A program made the translations under genes and the position numbers. 64,000 bases of DNA, from NCBI RefSeq assembly GCF_011075055.1, contig NC_058145.1, forward strand, positions 9,483,894 to 9,547,893, given 5' to 3'. This DNA comes from Mangifera indica (Eukaryota > Streptophyta > Magnoliopsida > Sapindales > Anacardiaceae). Each line of letters begins with the position of its first letter. Position 1 is the first letter of the stretch. Positions 1 through 12,332 of this stretch are shown here, piece by piece. The notes below the pieces were generated by a model. That model did not search any database, was not told the DNA's origin, and worked only from the letters and a program-made list of their open reading frames with translations.

Positions 1-950
1 TGTACTTGTTGAATTAATTTAAATTGATTAAGATTTAATTTTGCAATAATTTTTAGTAAGTCTTATTCACCCTATTTATAGAAGTAAATCTAGTTATTTT
101 AGTCCTAAAAGAGTGTTACAAAGGATCTTATTTTTAGTATTAAATTGTTGACGAGATTTTTAATATCATATAAAGTAGGTAATTTAGAGCCTTGCGTAAG
201 TCAAACTATGAAAATAACGATTAGAATTTAATAAAACTATGATATCAACTACGTTAATTGAGTGGATATATGAACTTACGTTGATATATGTATATGTTGA
301 TATCTCTCAGAGTTTCTCCCTTTATCTCTCTTTGGTCCTTTATATTTATAAAACTTATACGGATAAGTTACAATCAAATTAAGATAATCATGTGATTTCT
401 AATTTAACATAATTATATGAATTTGTTATTATTTTAGTTGAATTAAAATGGGATTATTTCAATCTCAAATATATTTCGACTAACAAGAAGAAAATAGTAA
501 GAGATATAAAAATCTTTGTGAAAGATTCTAGACAAATTTCCTTTTAAGGGGAGTTCTATTTAAACTTTGAATTTAATTCCCTACACACTTTTCTTTGGTT
601 GCTAGTCTTTCGATTGATCGTTGCTAGAGATAGCTCAGACCTGTGAAGACATGTCTCTTCACGTTGATACCTTGTGTGATGGAAAACTCCAGTATATCAA
701 ATATTATCAGTATACTGCTAGGAAGGACAAAGAGGTATTTAAGGTATACTTTTCAAACTTTTGGGATCTATTTGAGCGGAATGCAAAATTAGTATCCGAA
801 TGTTATTTGAAAAATTAAAGGGTAGCACATAATATTCTGTTAATTATCATAAACCCAGGAAAGATTAAATATTTTCAAAGAGCCCAAAAAAATACACACT
901 ATTTTCAAGGCCTACTCACTGTTATGGATAAAAACACAGCGCCAATCCAA
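1..950. other. AT-rich 5' flank, no recognised gene
   Basis: AT-rich sequence upstream of the SR protein gene. A 65-codon open frame at 621-818 matches no family I recognise and has no supporting context, so it is not called. Promoter elements of the downstream gene probably lie in the right half, but no convincing TATA box stands out. Confidence 0.4.
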
Positions 951-991
951 ACTTTTAAATCTAATATTAACCAAGCCCTATCCCCGATCTC

Positions 992-999
992 AAACCCTA
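992..999 (+). promoter_or_regulatory. telo-box (AAACCCTA) upstream of the SR protein gene
   Basis: The motif AAACCCTA lies about 160 bp before the start codon, in a pyrimidine-rich stretch that looks like promoter or 5' leader. Telo-boxes are known in promoters and leaders of plant translation and RNA-processing genes, which fits a splicing factor. The assignment is motif-based only. Confidence 0.4.
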
Positions 1000-1132
1000 G
1001 CATTGCTCTTCACTTTTCTCTCTGTCTAATTACAGGTGACATCTACTTGTCTAATCGATTAATTTCACTGGGTTCGTTCTTCAGTTTCGATTATCGATTT
1101 TCTAACTGTTGAAATATTGAAACTTCTTCGAT

Positions 1133-1159
1133 ATGTTGAAGGTTTGCCCGAGTAGATGA
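1133..1159 (+). promoter_or_regulatory. 8-codon uORF overlapping the SCL30A start
   Basis: In the 5' leader an ATG at 1133 opens an eight-codon frame (MLKVCPSR) that stops with TGA at 1157-1159. The main ATG is 1156-1158, so stop and start share the string ATGA in different frames. This geometry suits termination-reinitiation or leaky scanning and could lower or tune translation. It assumes the transcript starts upstream of 1133. Confidence 0.5.
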
Positions 1160-4100
1160 GAGGAAGGAGTTACACGCCGTCGCCGCCGCCACGGGGTGGT
1201 GTCTATGGTCGGAGGGGACGGAGCCCGAGCCCCAGAGGTCGCTACGGTGGTGGTCGTGGCCGAGATCTTCCCACCAGCCTTCTCGTGCGTAACCTTCGCC
1301 ATGATTGCAGGTAACTGCTCGAAGTTATGATTGTTTTCTGATATTTGAATTTGAAGAATGGTGATTGAGTCAATTCTTTATAGTTGTGATGGGATATTTT
1401 AAACTTCAAACTTGTAATATGGAACGTTTATTGTAACATTGAAAGTGGAAATTGGAAAGTAAAGCTTGAATTTTGTATTTCTATAATATCAAACAAGAAT
1501 TGTAACATTGAACGGAGTGAAAACTTTAAACTGTGTATCATTAGCCACCTGTATTGTAGAATGTTGTTGCTGCATTTTTTCTGTTCTTTTGTTGAGCGGC
1601 TAAGTTTAGGGTGAGTTTTGAAACAATGGTTTCTCAATTTGAATAATTTCATTCACATATTCTATTCATTCATTATGGGAATTTATACAAAGATCTTACA
1701 CAAATTTAAGAAAATATAATCTATACAAAATGAAATAAATCAAAGAAAAAGGAAATACAATATTGCAATAATTTTTTTTTTCTAATCTGCTAGACTCAAT
1801 CAATACTTTCTAAACTTGAAATGAATTTGGAATGTATAAGTAGTGTTGGAATATAAAACCCACATTGGGAAGAAAAATAAAAAAATAAAGGGAATATAAT
1901 GCAATGGGTATCCAAGTTAGATTGACTTAAGTCATTTTAACAATTGGAACCCAAAACATGTTGATTAATAATAATGTTCATCTAAACTCCAAGTTTTTAA
2001 AGGATCAAGATTTCTAACATGGTATCAGAGCATAAGTTTTGAAAATATGTTTTTCTTTTTTAGCATTAGCAAAGCCAATTATCTCTCTATTCTTACTCTT
2101 TTGAAATAACTATCCCTCTCAGGAGTTCCCTTTAAGTGTCTTAGGATATGCATAGTCGTATTAAAGGTTTGTCTGCGTGGGAGAATGCATATATTGGCTT
2201 ACCACATTCATAACATTCAAGATCAGATCGAGTAAGAGATAAATAGATCAACCTTCCTACCAACCTTTGGTATCTTCTTTTATCTATTGGAGCATAATTA
2301 TTTTTACACCTCCAATTTCTATCCAAAGGTGTACTTGTTGGTTTACACCCTAACTTTCTTGTTTCCTTTAGGAGATCAAAAGTATATATCCTTTGAGGAA
2401 TAAAGATCTTTTCTTCACTCTTTGCTATCTCCATATCGAGACATTATCTCCTAGAGCTTAGGTTTTTAACTTTGAATTCGGCCTTTGTTAGAAATCTAGC
2501 TCTTTATTCAACAAAACACAAAATAAAACAAAAAACAAAATAAATACTATTTTATTGATAAGAAGTATTACATAGATAAACCGGACAATTCGAGGAGGAG
2601 TCCGGGGCCTCCAATTTTTCGGCTGTTTGAGGCAGTGGAGACCTCTTACAATCAATCAAAGGTGGTTGTCCAAGTAATAGAAACCCTAATAATTTTCTCC
2701 CCTTATTTGAAACCTAAACACTCTTAGGCGTCGGAGACCTCTAAGAATGTGTACAATAAAAGAAAAACATGTTTCCTTAGAACCTATGCTCATATACCAT
2801 GTTAGAAATCTTGGCCCATTAAAGTTAGACCGTGAATCAACATCTAACAAGTTTTGGGTTCCAATTGTTAAAACGACTTAAGCCAATCTAACTTGGATGC
2901 CCATTAAATTATATCTTTTCATTGTTATTTTTCTTGCCAATGTGGGACATATATTCCAACATTACTCATATATTCTAGAATCATTTCAAGTTTAGATAGT
3001 ATTGATTGAGTCTAGTATATTTAGAAAAGAATTATTATAATATTTTATTTTCTTTTTCATTGATTTATTTCTTTTTTCTAGATTGTATTTCCTTTAATTT
3101 TGTATAAATTCCCTTGATGAACGAATAGAATGTATGGAGGAAATTATTCAAACCAAGAAACTGCCGTAACATGGTATCATAGCCCATTAATCCAAAATCC
3201 ATTTGAGCATGGTGGGCTAAGTTGAAAGAAGCCAAACCTTTGGGTTTAAACCCAGGGGACTCATGGGCTAGTTAGAGCTAGTTAAATCTTGTGTTGGGTT
3301 GAACCAAGAAGAGCCAAACTCAAGTTTGGATGGTTAGCCAGGAAAAGTTAGACAATCTTGTTTCGAGTTGAGCCAAGAAAGCTATACCCAATTTTAGATG
3401 GATCACTCCATATATGGCAAGTGTTAATTGGTAGCCTAGTTGCATTTGAGGGAGAGTGTTGGATTATATAAGTCCCACATTGGGGTGGAAAATGAAAATG
3501 AATGGGTATTTAGTGTAATGAGTATCTAAGTTAGATTGGTTGAAGTCATTTTAGCAATTGGAACTCAAAACATGTTGAAGTCCATAATTAATAAAGATTT
3601 GATCTACACTCCAAGTTTAAAGGGCTCAAGGTTTATGTAGAATTTGAGTAATTCTAAGATTTCTTTATTATGATTAAACTGTACAATATTAATGGTTTAT
3701 ATGGCTATTTGCAAACTCATAGAACAAGAATTATATCCTTATAGAAGGAAACTAATCTTTAGTTTTATGAGGAGAATCACACACAATAAAACAAGAAATA
3801 TACATTTGATAAATTAGGAAGTAATTGTCATTGACATCTTAATCTCTGTTTTCCAAACTCCTCCTCAAGCTAGGTTATACATGTTAATTATTTCTGGCTT
3901 TGATTTAAGATTATAAAGATGGTGTGTGACAATGTTTTGGTGAAGACTTTGAAGGTTTGAATAGACGAGGGTGTATAGATCAAGGAAATAATTCATCTCT
4001 TGATTTTCTCTTTGATGAAATGATGATCTATCTTCACATGTTTTATTCTATCATGATGTACAAGATTTTTTGCAATATCTATTGATGCTTGATTATCATA

Positions 4101-7100
4101 ATACATTTTCATAGATTTTCTTGAAGGGATTTTTTTTTGTCAAGAACCTTTTTGAGTCACTCTTTCACAAATTTCATGAGCCATAGCTCTGAATTTTGTC
4201 TCTACACTACTCCAAGCAATAACAAAATATTTCTCATTTATCCATGTAACCAAGTTTCCCCATACATGGTACAAGAACTTTTGGTAGATCTTCAATTAGT
4301 TTAGAACCAGACCAATGCATATCTGAATAAATCTGAACATCTTATTTTGAGTTTTCTTATAAAACTATCCAACACTTGGGGTTATCTTTAGATTCTTGAG
4401 AATACAACTCCTATTTGTTTATTAGTTGGGTTGTTATACTAATTGAAAAACTGATATTTGGTCTTGTATGGGATAGATATATATTATATAAGTTTACCCA
4501 CAAGACGTTGATACCTTCTTTTTTGTCTATAGGAGAACATTCCTTGATTATATATATATATTTTTTTTGTAGTTGTTGGCTAGTGGAGTATTGACAGATT
4601 TACAACCAAAGATCCCAATTTCCTTTAGTAAATTAAGTATATTCTTTTGTTGTGAAACTACAATATCCCTTTTTGATCGAGCATCTTCCATTGTGAGAAA
4701 ATATTTAAAATTTTCAGGTCCTTAATCACAAAATTGGAACCTTTGAAGGTAGTTCTTCTCATTTAGTTTGTGTTGAGTAATAAGAAGAATAGAACTTTTG
4801 CAGGTTATATTGTAGCTTAGGATAGGTGTCTTTGAAGAGGTTACTTTTGATTTTGAAGATTTGGTGTTGAAGGCCCTCCTGTATTTGGTCATGAGTCATG
4901 GCTTTGGATAGCGTCCACAATCCTATATTAGCAAAAGTTTTAACTTTATTATTTAAATAATGCTATCTATTCAATTAATCTTAACCTATAAATTATGGTG
5001 CATTTACAAATTTCTCCTGTATTGGCATGGAGGCTTTTCTAAGTAAGGTTTTGGTGAAACTATGCTAAGGGGACTCTGGAAGGATCCCTTTCTTGATTTC
5101 CTTTCTGGAAGGCAAAATGATTTTTAGATCTATATCAATGGTTGTAGAAAATGGAAAACCCCAATTTCATTGTTCAATGTTCATGGAGTTTATTAGCCAA
5201 GACATTATCATGCTATGTTTCCCCTTCCATACTTTGAATGTTGGATCTTTTGCGAGTGATTTGGGTGTACCACCAAATAATCTTCTTTTCCATTGCCACA
5301 TATAGACATTCTTTTCCATTGCCACATATAAACATCATAATTGATTGGGACCATTAAAGGTAGTTCTTCTCATTTAGTTTGTGTCATGTAATAGGAAGAG
5401 TATAACTTTTGGAGGTTATATTGTGGCTTAAGATAGGTGTCTCTGAACAGGTTAATTTTGATTTTGAAGATTCAGTGTTCAAGGCCCTCCTGTGTTTGGG
5501 CATGGTTCATGGCTTAGGATAGGGTTCACAATCCTATCTTAGCAAAAGTTTTAACTTCATTATTTAAATAGTACTATCTATTCAATTGATCTTAATCTCT
5601 AAATTATGGCACACTTGCAAATTTCTCCTATATTAGCATGGAGGCTTTTCTAAGTCGGGTTTTCGTAAAACTATGCCAACTGGACTCTGGAAGGATCCCT
5701 TTCTTGATTTCCTTTTTGGAAGGCAAAATGATTTTTAGAGCTATTTCAGTGGCCATAGAAAATGAAAAACTTCAATTTCATTGTTCATGGAGTTTATTAG
5801 CCAAAACATCATCATTCTATTTTCCGTCTTCCATGCTTTGAACTTTGGATCTTTTGCGGGTGGCTTGGGTGTACCACGAGAGAATCTTTTTGTTTGTCAC
5901 ATATAAACATCATTTCTGATTGGGACTATTGAAGGTAGTTCTTCTCATTTAGTTTGTGTTGTGTAATAAGAAGAGTACAACTTTTGGAGGTTATATTGGG
6001 GCTTAGGACAGGTGTCTTTGAAGAGGCTACTTCTGATTTTGAAGATTCAGTGTTGAAGGCCATCCCATGTTTGGGCATGGGTTATGGCTTAGGATAGTGT
6101 TCACAATCCTATGTTAGCAAAAGTTTCAACTTCATTTTTTAAATAATAGTATCTATTCATTTGATCTTAACCTCTGAATTATGGCACATTCACAAATTTC
6201 TCCTGTATTAGCATGGAGGCCTTTCTAAGTAGGATGTTGGTGAAACTATGCCAAGGGAACTCTGAAAGGATCCCTTTCTAGATTTCATTTTGGAAGGCAA
6301 AATTAGGTTTAGATCTATTTCAATGGCCGTAGAAAGTGGAAAACCCCAATTTCATTGTTCGTGGAGTTTATTAGCCAAGACATTATCATGCTATTTTCCG
6401 CCTTCCATACTTTGAACTTTGAATCTTTTTCGGGTGGTTTGGGTGTACTGCCGGTGAGATAATCTTCTTTTCCTTTGCCACATATAAACATCATTTCTGA
6501 TTGGGACCATTGAAGGCCATCTTGTATTTAGTCATGGGTTAGGGTTAGGATTCGGATTTGAAAAGGATGAGATGAAACTAGATCTGCAAATTTTGGAAGA
6601 TTTCTGGCAACAATAAAGGGTATATGACGACTTTGAATAATTTTCGGTAACAATGAACGATTTCTAGCAAGGTCTAAGCGGATCCCGACAGAGTTGGATG
6701 ATTTCCAGCTGTGACACAGATGGATCTGCACTTTCTGGCAGATTATGTCTCTATCTGACACCTTTCTGAGAATGAATCAGCAGATTTTGGTGATGACAAG
6801 TGGTTTTTGGCACTGGCAGGGTTGTTTTCGATACCGACATGGATGGATCTGCACTTTATAGAAGATCTGAGAGTGTTTGCGACACCAACAAGGATGGTTC
6901 TATACTTTCTGACAGATTTTAGAGTGAATTGGTGACTTTTGGCAAGATTTTGATGACTTTCACTGAGTTATCTGAGATTCTAATGACAGTTTGATAGAAA
7001 TCTGAGGTGAATCGGCAAATTTTGGCGAGATTCCTGAGATTCTGGTGACTGTTGGACTGTTCTGATGACTGTTCCAGCAAGGAAAAAGAGACTAATTTTC

Positions 7101-9943
7101 CCAAACTTCTGGTTTGATACCATGCAGAATTTGAGTAATTCTGTGACCTTTTTGTTCTGATTAAAATTGCATGTGTATTTACAAACTCATAGAATAGGAA
7201 ATTAGATCCCAATAGAAGGAAATTAATATCTTGTTTTATGAGGAGAATCACACAATAAAATAGGAAATATACATTTGATAAATTAGGAAGTAACTGATAT
7301 CTTAATCTCTATTTTCCACAATCTCAAACAAGTTTCATGCTGAAAAATTGCATGTTAGTATTATTGGTTAGTGTAGATGCTTGAATATTTGTTGGAGTGG
7401 ATTTTTTAGTTGATTCGAAATATGGGATGTAAGCCTTTGGATACTTAACATTTTTGCCTGTTTTGGACAATTCAATTGAATTTCTTGTGGCTAAATTAGT
7501 AGCATCGATTGGCATTCCATTTAATCTTTAACTTCTGTTTCTTGCAGGCCAGAAGAACTCCGCAGGCATTTTGAGCAGTTTGGAGCACTTAAGGACATTT
7601 ACTTGCCCAGGGATTATTACACTGGGTGAGCTAATATCTGCTAGCTGTAGAAGTTTGAAGTAGCTTTGTGTTGCACTTTAGTTTTTGATCTTAAAGGGTT
7701 TTTTTGTTCTAAATTTAACTGGGGTTTTACATCTTGTGTGGATTTGATTAAGTCAAGGACTTGCTAGGTGGCATCTTGCAAATTTATTTTGAATTTCTGA
7801 AATAAACTAAGAGAGATGGTTTTGGAGTCATTTTTTGGGATATTCATTTTCTTCATTTTTTAATGTTTTTTCAATGAAAATATCACAATTTGTCTTCTGT
7901 GGTTTACTACCCACTTTCCAGTAAAACAATGATTTCAAAACACTGTTTTCTCAAAATTTGCTGTCATCATTCTTAGAGAATTCAGGAAGTACAAAGAATG
8001 TTTGAAAGAATGCATGTTGAGTTGTTATCAAGCAGACCCTTCTAAGCACCTGCTTGCCTGTAAGTCTGTTGATGGAGTATTCGCTTCATGATATACTCTA
8101 TTGTAATCATAAGTTGGGTGCGTTAATTGAAGTTGCTGAGATTAACAGTGGATTTAACGTTTCGAAGATATCAATCAAGTAATTAGAGTTCTTTTGAAGA
8201 TGATGTTAATGATAATGAAGATTGGAAGGAAGTTGGGTTTGAATACATTAAGAAGATGTTCCAAGTCTTGAAGAATTTCAAGTCATCTTTAAACTGACAT
8301 TTGCAATGTCAGCAGGCAAGTGCTTGCTTTTTTCATGTTTATCATGACCTTCCATATTACTGGGGATTATTTTGGCAACTTTCAATTAGCAGAGGTTATT
8401 GGTGTGCACAGAACATGTTACATATTTTTGTTCAGTTGAAGCCCCTCCCATGACAATTTCCTTTTTTTTTTTTTTTTTTTTTACCATTTAAATTTTGCAG
8501 GGAACCTCGGGGTTTTGGTTTTGTCCAATTTGTAGATCCTGCTGATGCTGCTGACGCCAAACGTCACATGGATGGTTGGGTTCTTCAGGGTCGAGAGTTA
8601 ACTGTTGTGTTTGCAGAGGAGAACAGGAAAAAGCCATCTGATATGAGGGCAAGGGAACGAGTGAGGTAAAATAACCATTATTTTGAATTTTTAGCTGAGC
8701 CATTTAGAAAATCTGTTCAAATATTATTTTTCTGACATAAATGTGCTGTGAAATTAAATAATTTTCTGATTACAAATTTGATGGCCTCTCACACCTATTT
8801 TAAGTCCTGGTGACTGTACTCTCACCGTGCTATTTGGGAATGCATAGATTATGTGAAGTTTGACCTTTGATTTATTTTAACTAATAATATACCTTCTGAA
8901 ATCAAATTAGACATAATTGAACTTGTTCAAAGGATAAAGAGAATAATAAAAATATGCTAAAATAGTATGAGCTAAAAATGTATTTCATAACTCTTTGGGC
9001 CAGGCAAAAAAGTATAATTTTGTTACAATACATAGCCATAACTCAGAAATTGAATTAAACCTTGTGATGATTTACACTGTTGCAGGGGTCGGTTTCGAAG
9101 ACGGTCTCCCCCTCGTTATTCTCGATCCCCACCTCGTTATTTGCGCTCCCCTCCACGTTATGCCAGGTCTCCCTCCCGTGAATATTCCCCTCCCCTGAAA
9201 CGAAGGCATTACTCCAGGTGAGGAATATATTATGTTAGTTTCTATTTGAAGTTAAGTCATGTTTGTGTTTCTCCTTATCCCCCAAAAAAATTAAAGGTTG
9301 AGTTGTCTTTCTATCTTGAAACACAAATTTTTGGTTTTACAAAAGAAAAATATGAGTGCAAACAAGGTGCAAAGTGTCTCCCCTGAACCAAAAGTTTGTT
9401 TATGCAAGTGATTTTGTTACTTGTAATGCTTGAAAGAACAACTAATTTTCTTATTTTGTATGTGCTATATAGAATTAATTACTTGATAATTCCAAATGAC
9501 TCCTTGGTTGTATATGTTTGAATCCCTGTTGATGTGTATTTCTTCCAGATATGTTATCCTTCTGTTTAAAAAATATGATTGATCAAAATGACTGTGGGTG
9601 TCTTGCCATCCCACCATGCCTGTTTTTTACTTGCTGAGGTGTCCAATGTTACCTATGAAATCAATCCTTTCTTATGTATAATTTGGTTGCATTTTTCCGA
9701 AGTAGATCTGTTTCACCCAGTGATCGAAAATATATTCGGGAGAGGTCATATTCACATTCTCCAGCCTATAATGGCTCAAGGGGCCGCAGCAGAAGTCCTG
9801 ACAGGGGACAGGGCCCAAACCGTAGCCGAAGCAGAAGCCAGACCCCAAGACAATACCCAAGAAGAAGCAGAAGCAGAAGCCAGTCTCCAATACGAGGTGG
9901 ATACTCTGGAGAACCCAATGGAGATAGGTCTCCCTGCCAGTGA
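1156..9943 (+). CDS. SCL30A: SR splicing factor, SCL30A/SCL33-type (RRM + RS domain)
   Basis: Serine/arginine-rich pre-mRNA splicing factor of the plant-specific SCL group, acting in the nucleus in splice-site selection. Exons: 1156-1310, 7548-7625, 8501-8665, 9086-9217, 9706-9943. All junctions are GT-AG and the joined frame gives 255 aa plus TGA. An N-terminal RS/RG extension (residues 1-38, beginning [10 protein letters not shown]) typical of SCL30A/SCL33 is followed by one RRM with RNP2 LLVRNL at about 42-47 and RNP1 RGFGFVQF at 81-88. The C-terminus is rich in RS and SP dipeptides and ends NGDRSPCQ. Intron 1 is 6.2 kb and filled with Copia-type retroelement remnants; the other introns are 0.4-0.9 kb. 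Such genes are commonly alternatively spliced. A uORF abuts the start codon. The distinction between SCL30A and SCL33 is inferred from overall resemblance. Confidence 0.93.
1844..2019 (+). repeat. short LTR (176 bp) with adjacent Met-tRNA PBS
   Basis: Begins TGTTGGA, ends CTAACA and is directly followed by TGGTATCAGAGC (2020-2031), the primer-binding site typical of plant LTR retrotransposons. Related copies are 2800-2961 (inverted) and 3457-3635 (direct). Confidence 0.6.
2141..2434 (-). pseudogene. Copia-type reverse transcriptase C-terminal fragment
   Basis: On the minus strand the translation carries the motif series at the end of Ty1/Copia reverse transcriptase: [12 protein letters not shown], then [18 protein letters not shown]. 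No other part of pol is intact here. It lies in the loop of the inverted LTR repeat within SCL30A intron 1, antisense to that gene. A pol remnant, not a host gene. Confidence 0.7.
2800..2961 (-). repeat. inverted copy of the short LTR
   Basis: Reverse-complement relative of 1844-2019. On the minus strand it starts TGTTGGAATAT at 2961 and ends CTAACA at 2800. A decayed PBS (GCTCATATACCA on +) adjoins it at 2788-2799. Confidence 0.55.
3169..3635 (+). mobile_element. TRIM-like remnant: PBS, short interior, polypurine tract, LTR
   Basis: A PBS-like TGGTATCATAGC begins around 3172. About 280 bp of non-coding interior follow, then a purine-rich tract (about 3445-3456) immediately before an LTR-like unit at 3457-3635 that starts TGTTGGATTATA and is a direct relative of 1844-2019. 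The organisation is that of a small non-autonomous LTR element (TRIM). The sequence left of the PBS does not match the right LTR, so the element is rearranged or chimeric. Confidence 0.4.
3636..7318 (-). mobile_element. degraded Copia LTR retrotransposon in SCL30A intron 1
   Basis: LTRs at 3636-3855 (220 bp) and 7123-7318 (196 bp) both begin TG and end TTTTCCA on the + strand and align along their length. On the minus strand the 5' LTR is the right one: its PBS (TGGTATCAAACC) ends at about 7121. A polypurine tract (TTGAGGAGGAG, inverted) borders the left LTR. The interior has gag-like sequence at 4736-6545 and Copia RNase H remnants at about 3950-4360, including a [24 protein letters not shown] string and a GGNLVTW-like string. 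Frames are broken and most of pol is missing. I see no clear target duplication. Confidence 0.75.
4736..6545 (-). repeat. gag-containing 0.58-0.61 kb unit in three tandem copies
   Basis: Three long tandem units (about 4736-5346, 5347-5921, 5922-6502) and the start of a fourth (6503-6545). Each begins near the + strand string GGGACCATTGAAGG. On the minus strand each unit encodes the same stretch of Copia gag, read best in the third unit: [14 protein letters not shown] followed by [15 protein letters not shown]. The unit boundary falls within gag, between a [13 protein letters not shown] and an [13 protein letters not shown] string. Repetition of gag inside a retroelement is abnormal. Confidence 0.7.
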
Positions 9944-12332
9944 GCTACACGACGGAGATGATACTTATGTCACACCTATCATCCAGATTTTGTTTGAAGA
10001 TAATGTGAACAATAGAAATTTGTTTTAAATCGTGTTGACGTTTAGGTTCAACTTTGTAGGATACTTTCTTGATGTTGCAGTTTTAATGTCTGTATGCTAG
10101 TATTTTCAACTTAGATTGCTGTGTAATGAATACTTTTCGGCTTTACTTATCGGCCCAACTCAAATTTGTCTACCATCCAACAGACTTCACCTCTATTTCC
10201 CATCATAACATAAATATACAAAGATTATGACTTACTTTTGAACATCAATGATAATGAAAATTCAATGCATAATTTGGAAATGTGGGGACCGAGGCATCTG
10301 AACGGACCCAGTTGATGAGAAAAAGCAGTGACAGAAAGAGTCTATGAAGGATATGCCTTTTGACGATTGCATCCCTCCCACCGTTTTCAACTCCAGCAGG
10401 AGCCTGGTTCGGTTTCCACACAGGGTTCGGTTTAAGTTTAGGATTTTTTTGTTTTTGAAAATTGACTGTCCTTGCCTTGCTTGGTGCTAATTTACATTAA
10501 TGGTCCACTAATGGACCATCAAAGTACTGTAGCCAAAAGCCTTGTTTTCATCCATCATAGTGGAATCAATCTCCAAAGCAAAAATCAAGGGTTGTTACAG
10601 CAGTCTTTTCTCGATGATCCTCTAATAATTTGAAGGACTCTTAAAAAGAACAAGAAAAGAAAAAAATTGTATTGTCATTAACATATTAGAGTCCACTTAA
10701 TTAGGACAAAAAATCTTTTAATCTCCTTGAGACATGTTAAGTTTGTAACAGCTAAACCGTTCTCTTTGACTTCTCCACTACTTTCAAGGTTTAAATAAAA
10801 CTTCATTGATGGTGACTTTTGGAGGGAAAATCATAAACAAAATCACCGTAATTCTCCTCTAATTTCTCTCAATTTGCTTGTCTCGTTTCCATATGTTTTA
10901 TTTGGATGGCCATGATCTCGGTGTCCCAAAAGACAAAACTGTTGGGCATCGGATGAAAAAAAAAAGATTAGGTACACAAACAAAACAAACCTTATATTAA
11001 ATGTACAGAGCGTCTGTAACAGATTGTGGGACATATATATATTTTTTTCTCGTACAGTGACTAAAGAAATAGGAATGTGTGTGTTTTGTCCTGTTCTAGT
11101 TACCATACTGTTCCAAAGTGGCTCATATTATTGAATTTTGTCTTGAAACAGTTCTCTTTCTGGCGTTTTTGAAGGTTTGTTGATTCTTTTCAAAAGACTT
11201 TCAGCTGGGCAGCTTGGGTCAGGTATTTTTTTAGTTTTGTGCTTCACTTACTGATTTGGGTTCTTTGCTTTGTGATATTTTGTTCCGGTTTTGGCATCTG
11301 GGTTTCTTCTTTTGTGCAGTCTTGGACTTTTGATTTTTTGTAATTACAAATTTCAGGTTTCTTGCTTTTAGTTTTCCTTAAGTCTGAGCTTGACATAGTT
11401 ACAGTTTTATGTCTTTGCTTAGAGGTACTGACAGGTGAAGATCCTTATTGAAACGTAGATTGTCTGGCTAAGATGTTTCTTTTGCCGTCTTGTTGAATAT
11501 TGAGTTGCTTTCGCTAATTTTTTGCGGTTCAGTGATGCTGCATTGTGGTTATGGGAAGTTTAAAATCAGGGCTTGTCATGCTTAGCTTCCCTGTAGTATA
11601 TATGCTTGCAACTCCGTATTCACTCAGTGTTTACATTGGCTCATCTTACTAAAATCATAATTTTACAAGTTATTAAACTGTAACTGGTAGTGGTATGGGA
11701 AAATTGGATGATAAGGAACTATTTCCAGTACAATGGGATTGGTCATATCTAAATTGATTCATTGGGTTTGACTAGGATATAGGATTCTGACTAATTTAAC
11801 CTTCTGGGTTGAACTTAAAGTTGAGCTCAAACTTTCATTTTCTTAATGTTGTACCCTTATCATAGAAGTTAGTTGGGACTTCAGTTGAGGCATGTTTTCA
11901 TTTTAACAGTTAGGTTGATCGTTAGGCTTCTTCATGCTCCTTGTCTCTCTTGGTGTCCCCTGCGCATTCTACTCATTAATTTATCTGGGAGGATGACAAA
12001 CTATAGTTAGATAGTTACTGCTTGACTAACAACCCTCTATGAACTTGTTATTTCCTGTTGAAATATGCTGCCATTATGTATGTATTGGTTTGCTATAGAG
12101 ATTCTTAAGGTATAATGATATTTAGTACATCTTCATTATTTACTATATACCTATACTGACTCCCTCTTTTAAAGTCACCACAATGTTCTCTGTCCCACTT
12201 GCAGAATTTTGCCTTCAGCTTTTGGTATAACATTCCATTTTGTCTGTGATTGTGGAAGATTTGGCAGTTAAAGCTCTGCCTGGGTGTAAACTGCAGAGGA
12301 CTGAAGGTTTGGGTTGAAGTTTTGTTGGAAAG
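9944..12332 (+). other. intergenic region: SR gene 3' UTR and probable leader of the GH17 gene
   Basis: The first 200 bp probably form the SR gene 3' UTR. I recognise nothing from about 10200 to 11100. A possible spliced leader of the glucanase gene has a 5' exon near 11110-11220 ending GGTCAG before GTATTT, and an acceptor CACTTGCAG at about 12204 followed by 130 bp leading to the ATG at 12333. These UTR boundaries are inferred from splice-like sites only. Confidence 0.35.

Larger units (their letters stand above)
1630..3168. repeat. large inverted repeat built from LTR-like arms
   Basis: The arms about 1630-2031 and 2788-3168 are diverged reverse complements separated by a loop of about 755 bp, all inside SCL30A intron 1. 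Each arm contains a short LTR-like unit (1844-2019 and, inverted, 2800-2961) that starts TGTTGGA and ends CTAACA. Each is followed inward by a tRNA-Met type primer-binding site: TGGTATCAGAGC at 2020-2031, and a decayed inverted copy at 2788-2799. Outside these, both arms carry a further shared segment of about 200 bp. A head-to-head LTR arrangement is unusual and suggests nested insertions or rearrangement. Confidence 0.6.

Noticed and set aside
9579..10028. 149-codon + frame overlapping SCL30A exon 5
   Set aside because: It reads the RS-encoding repeats in another frame (AEAEA strings). The true frame gives the expected RS domain and joins exon 4 correctly.
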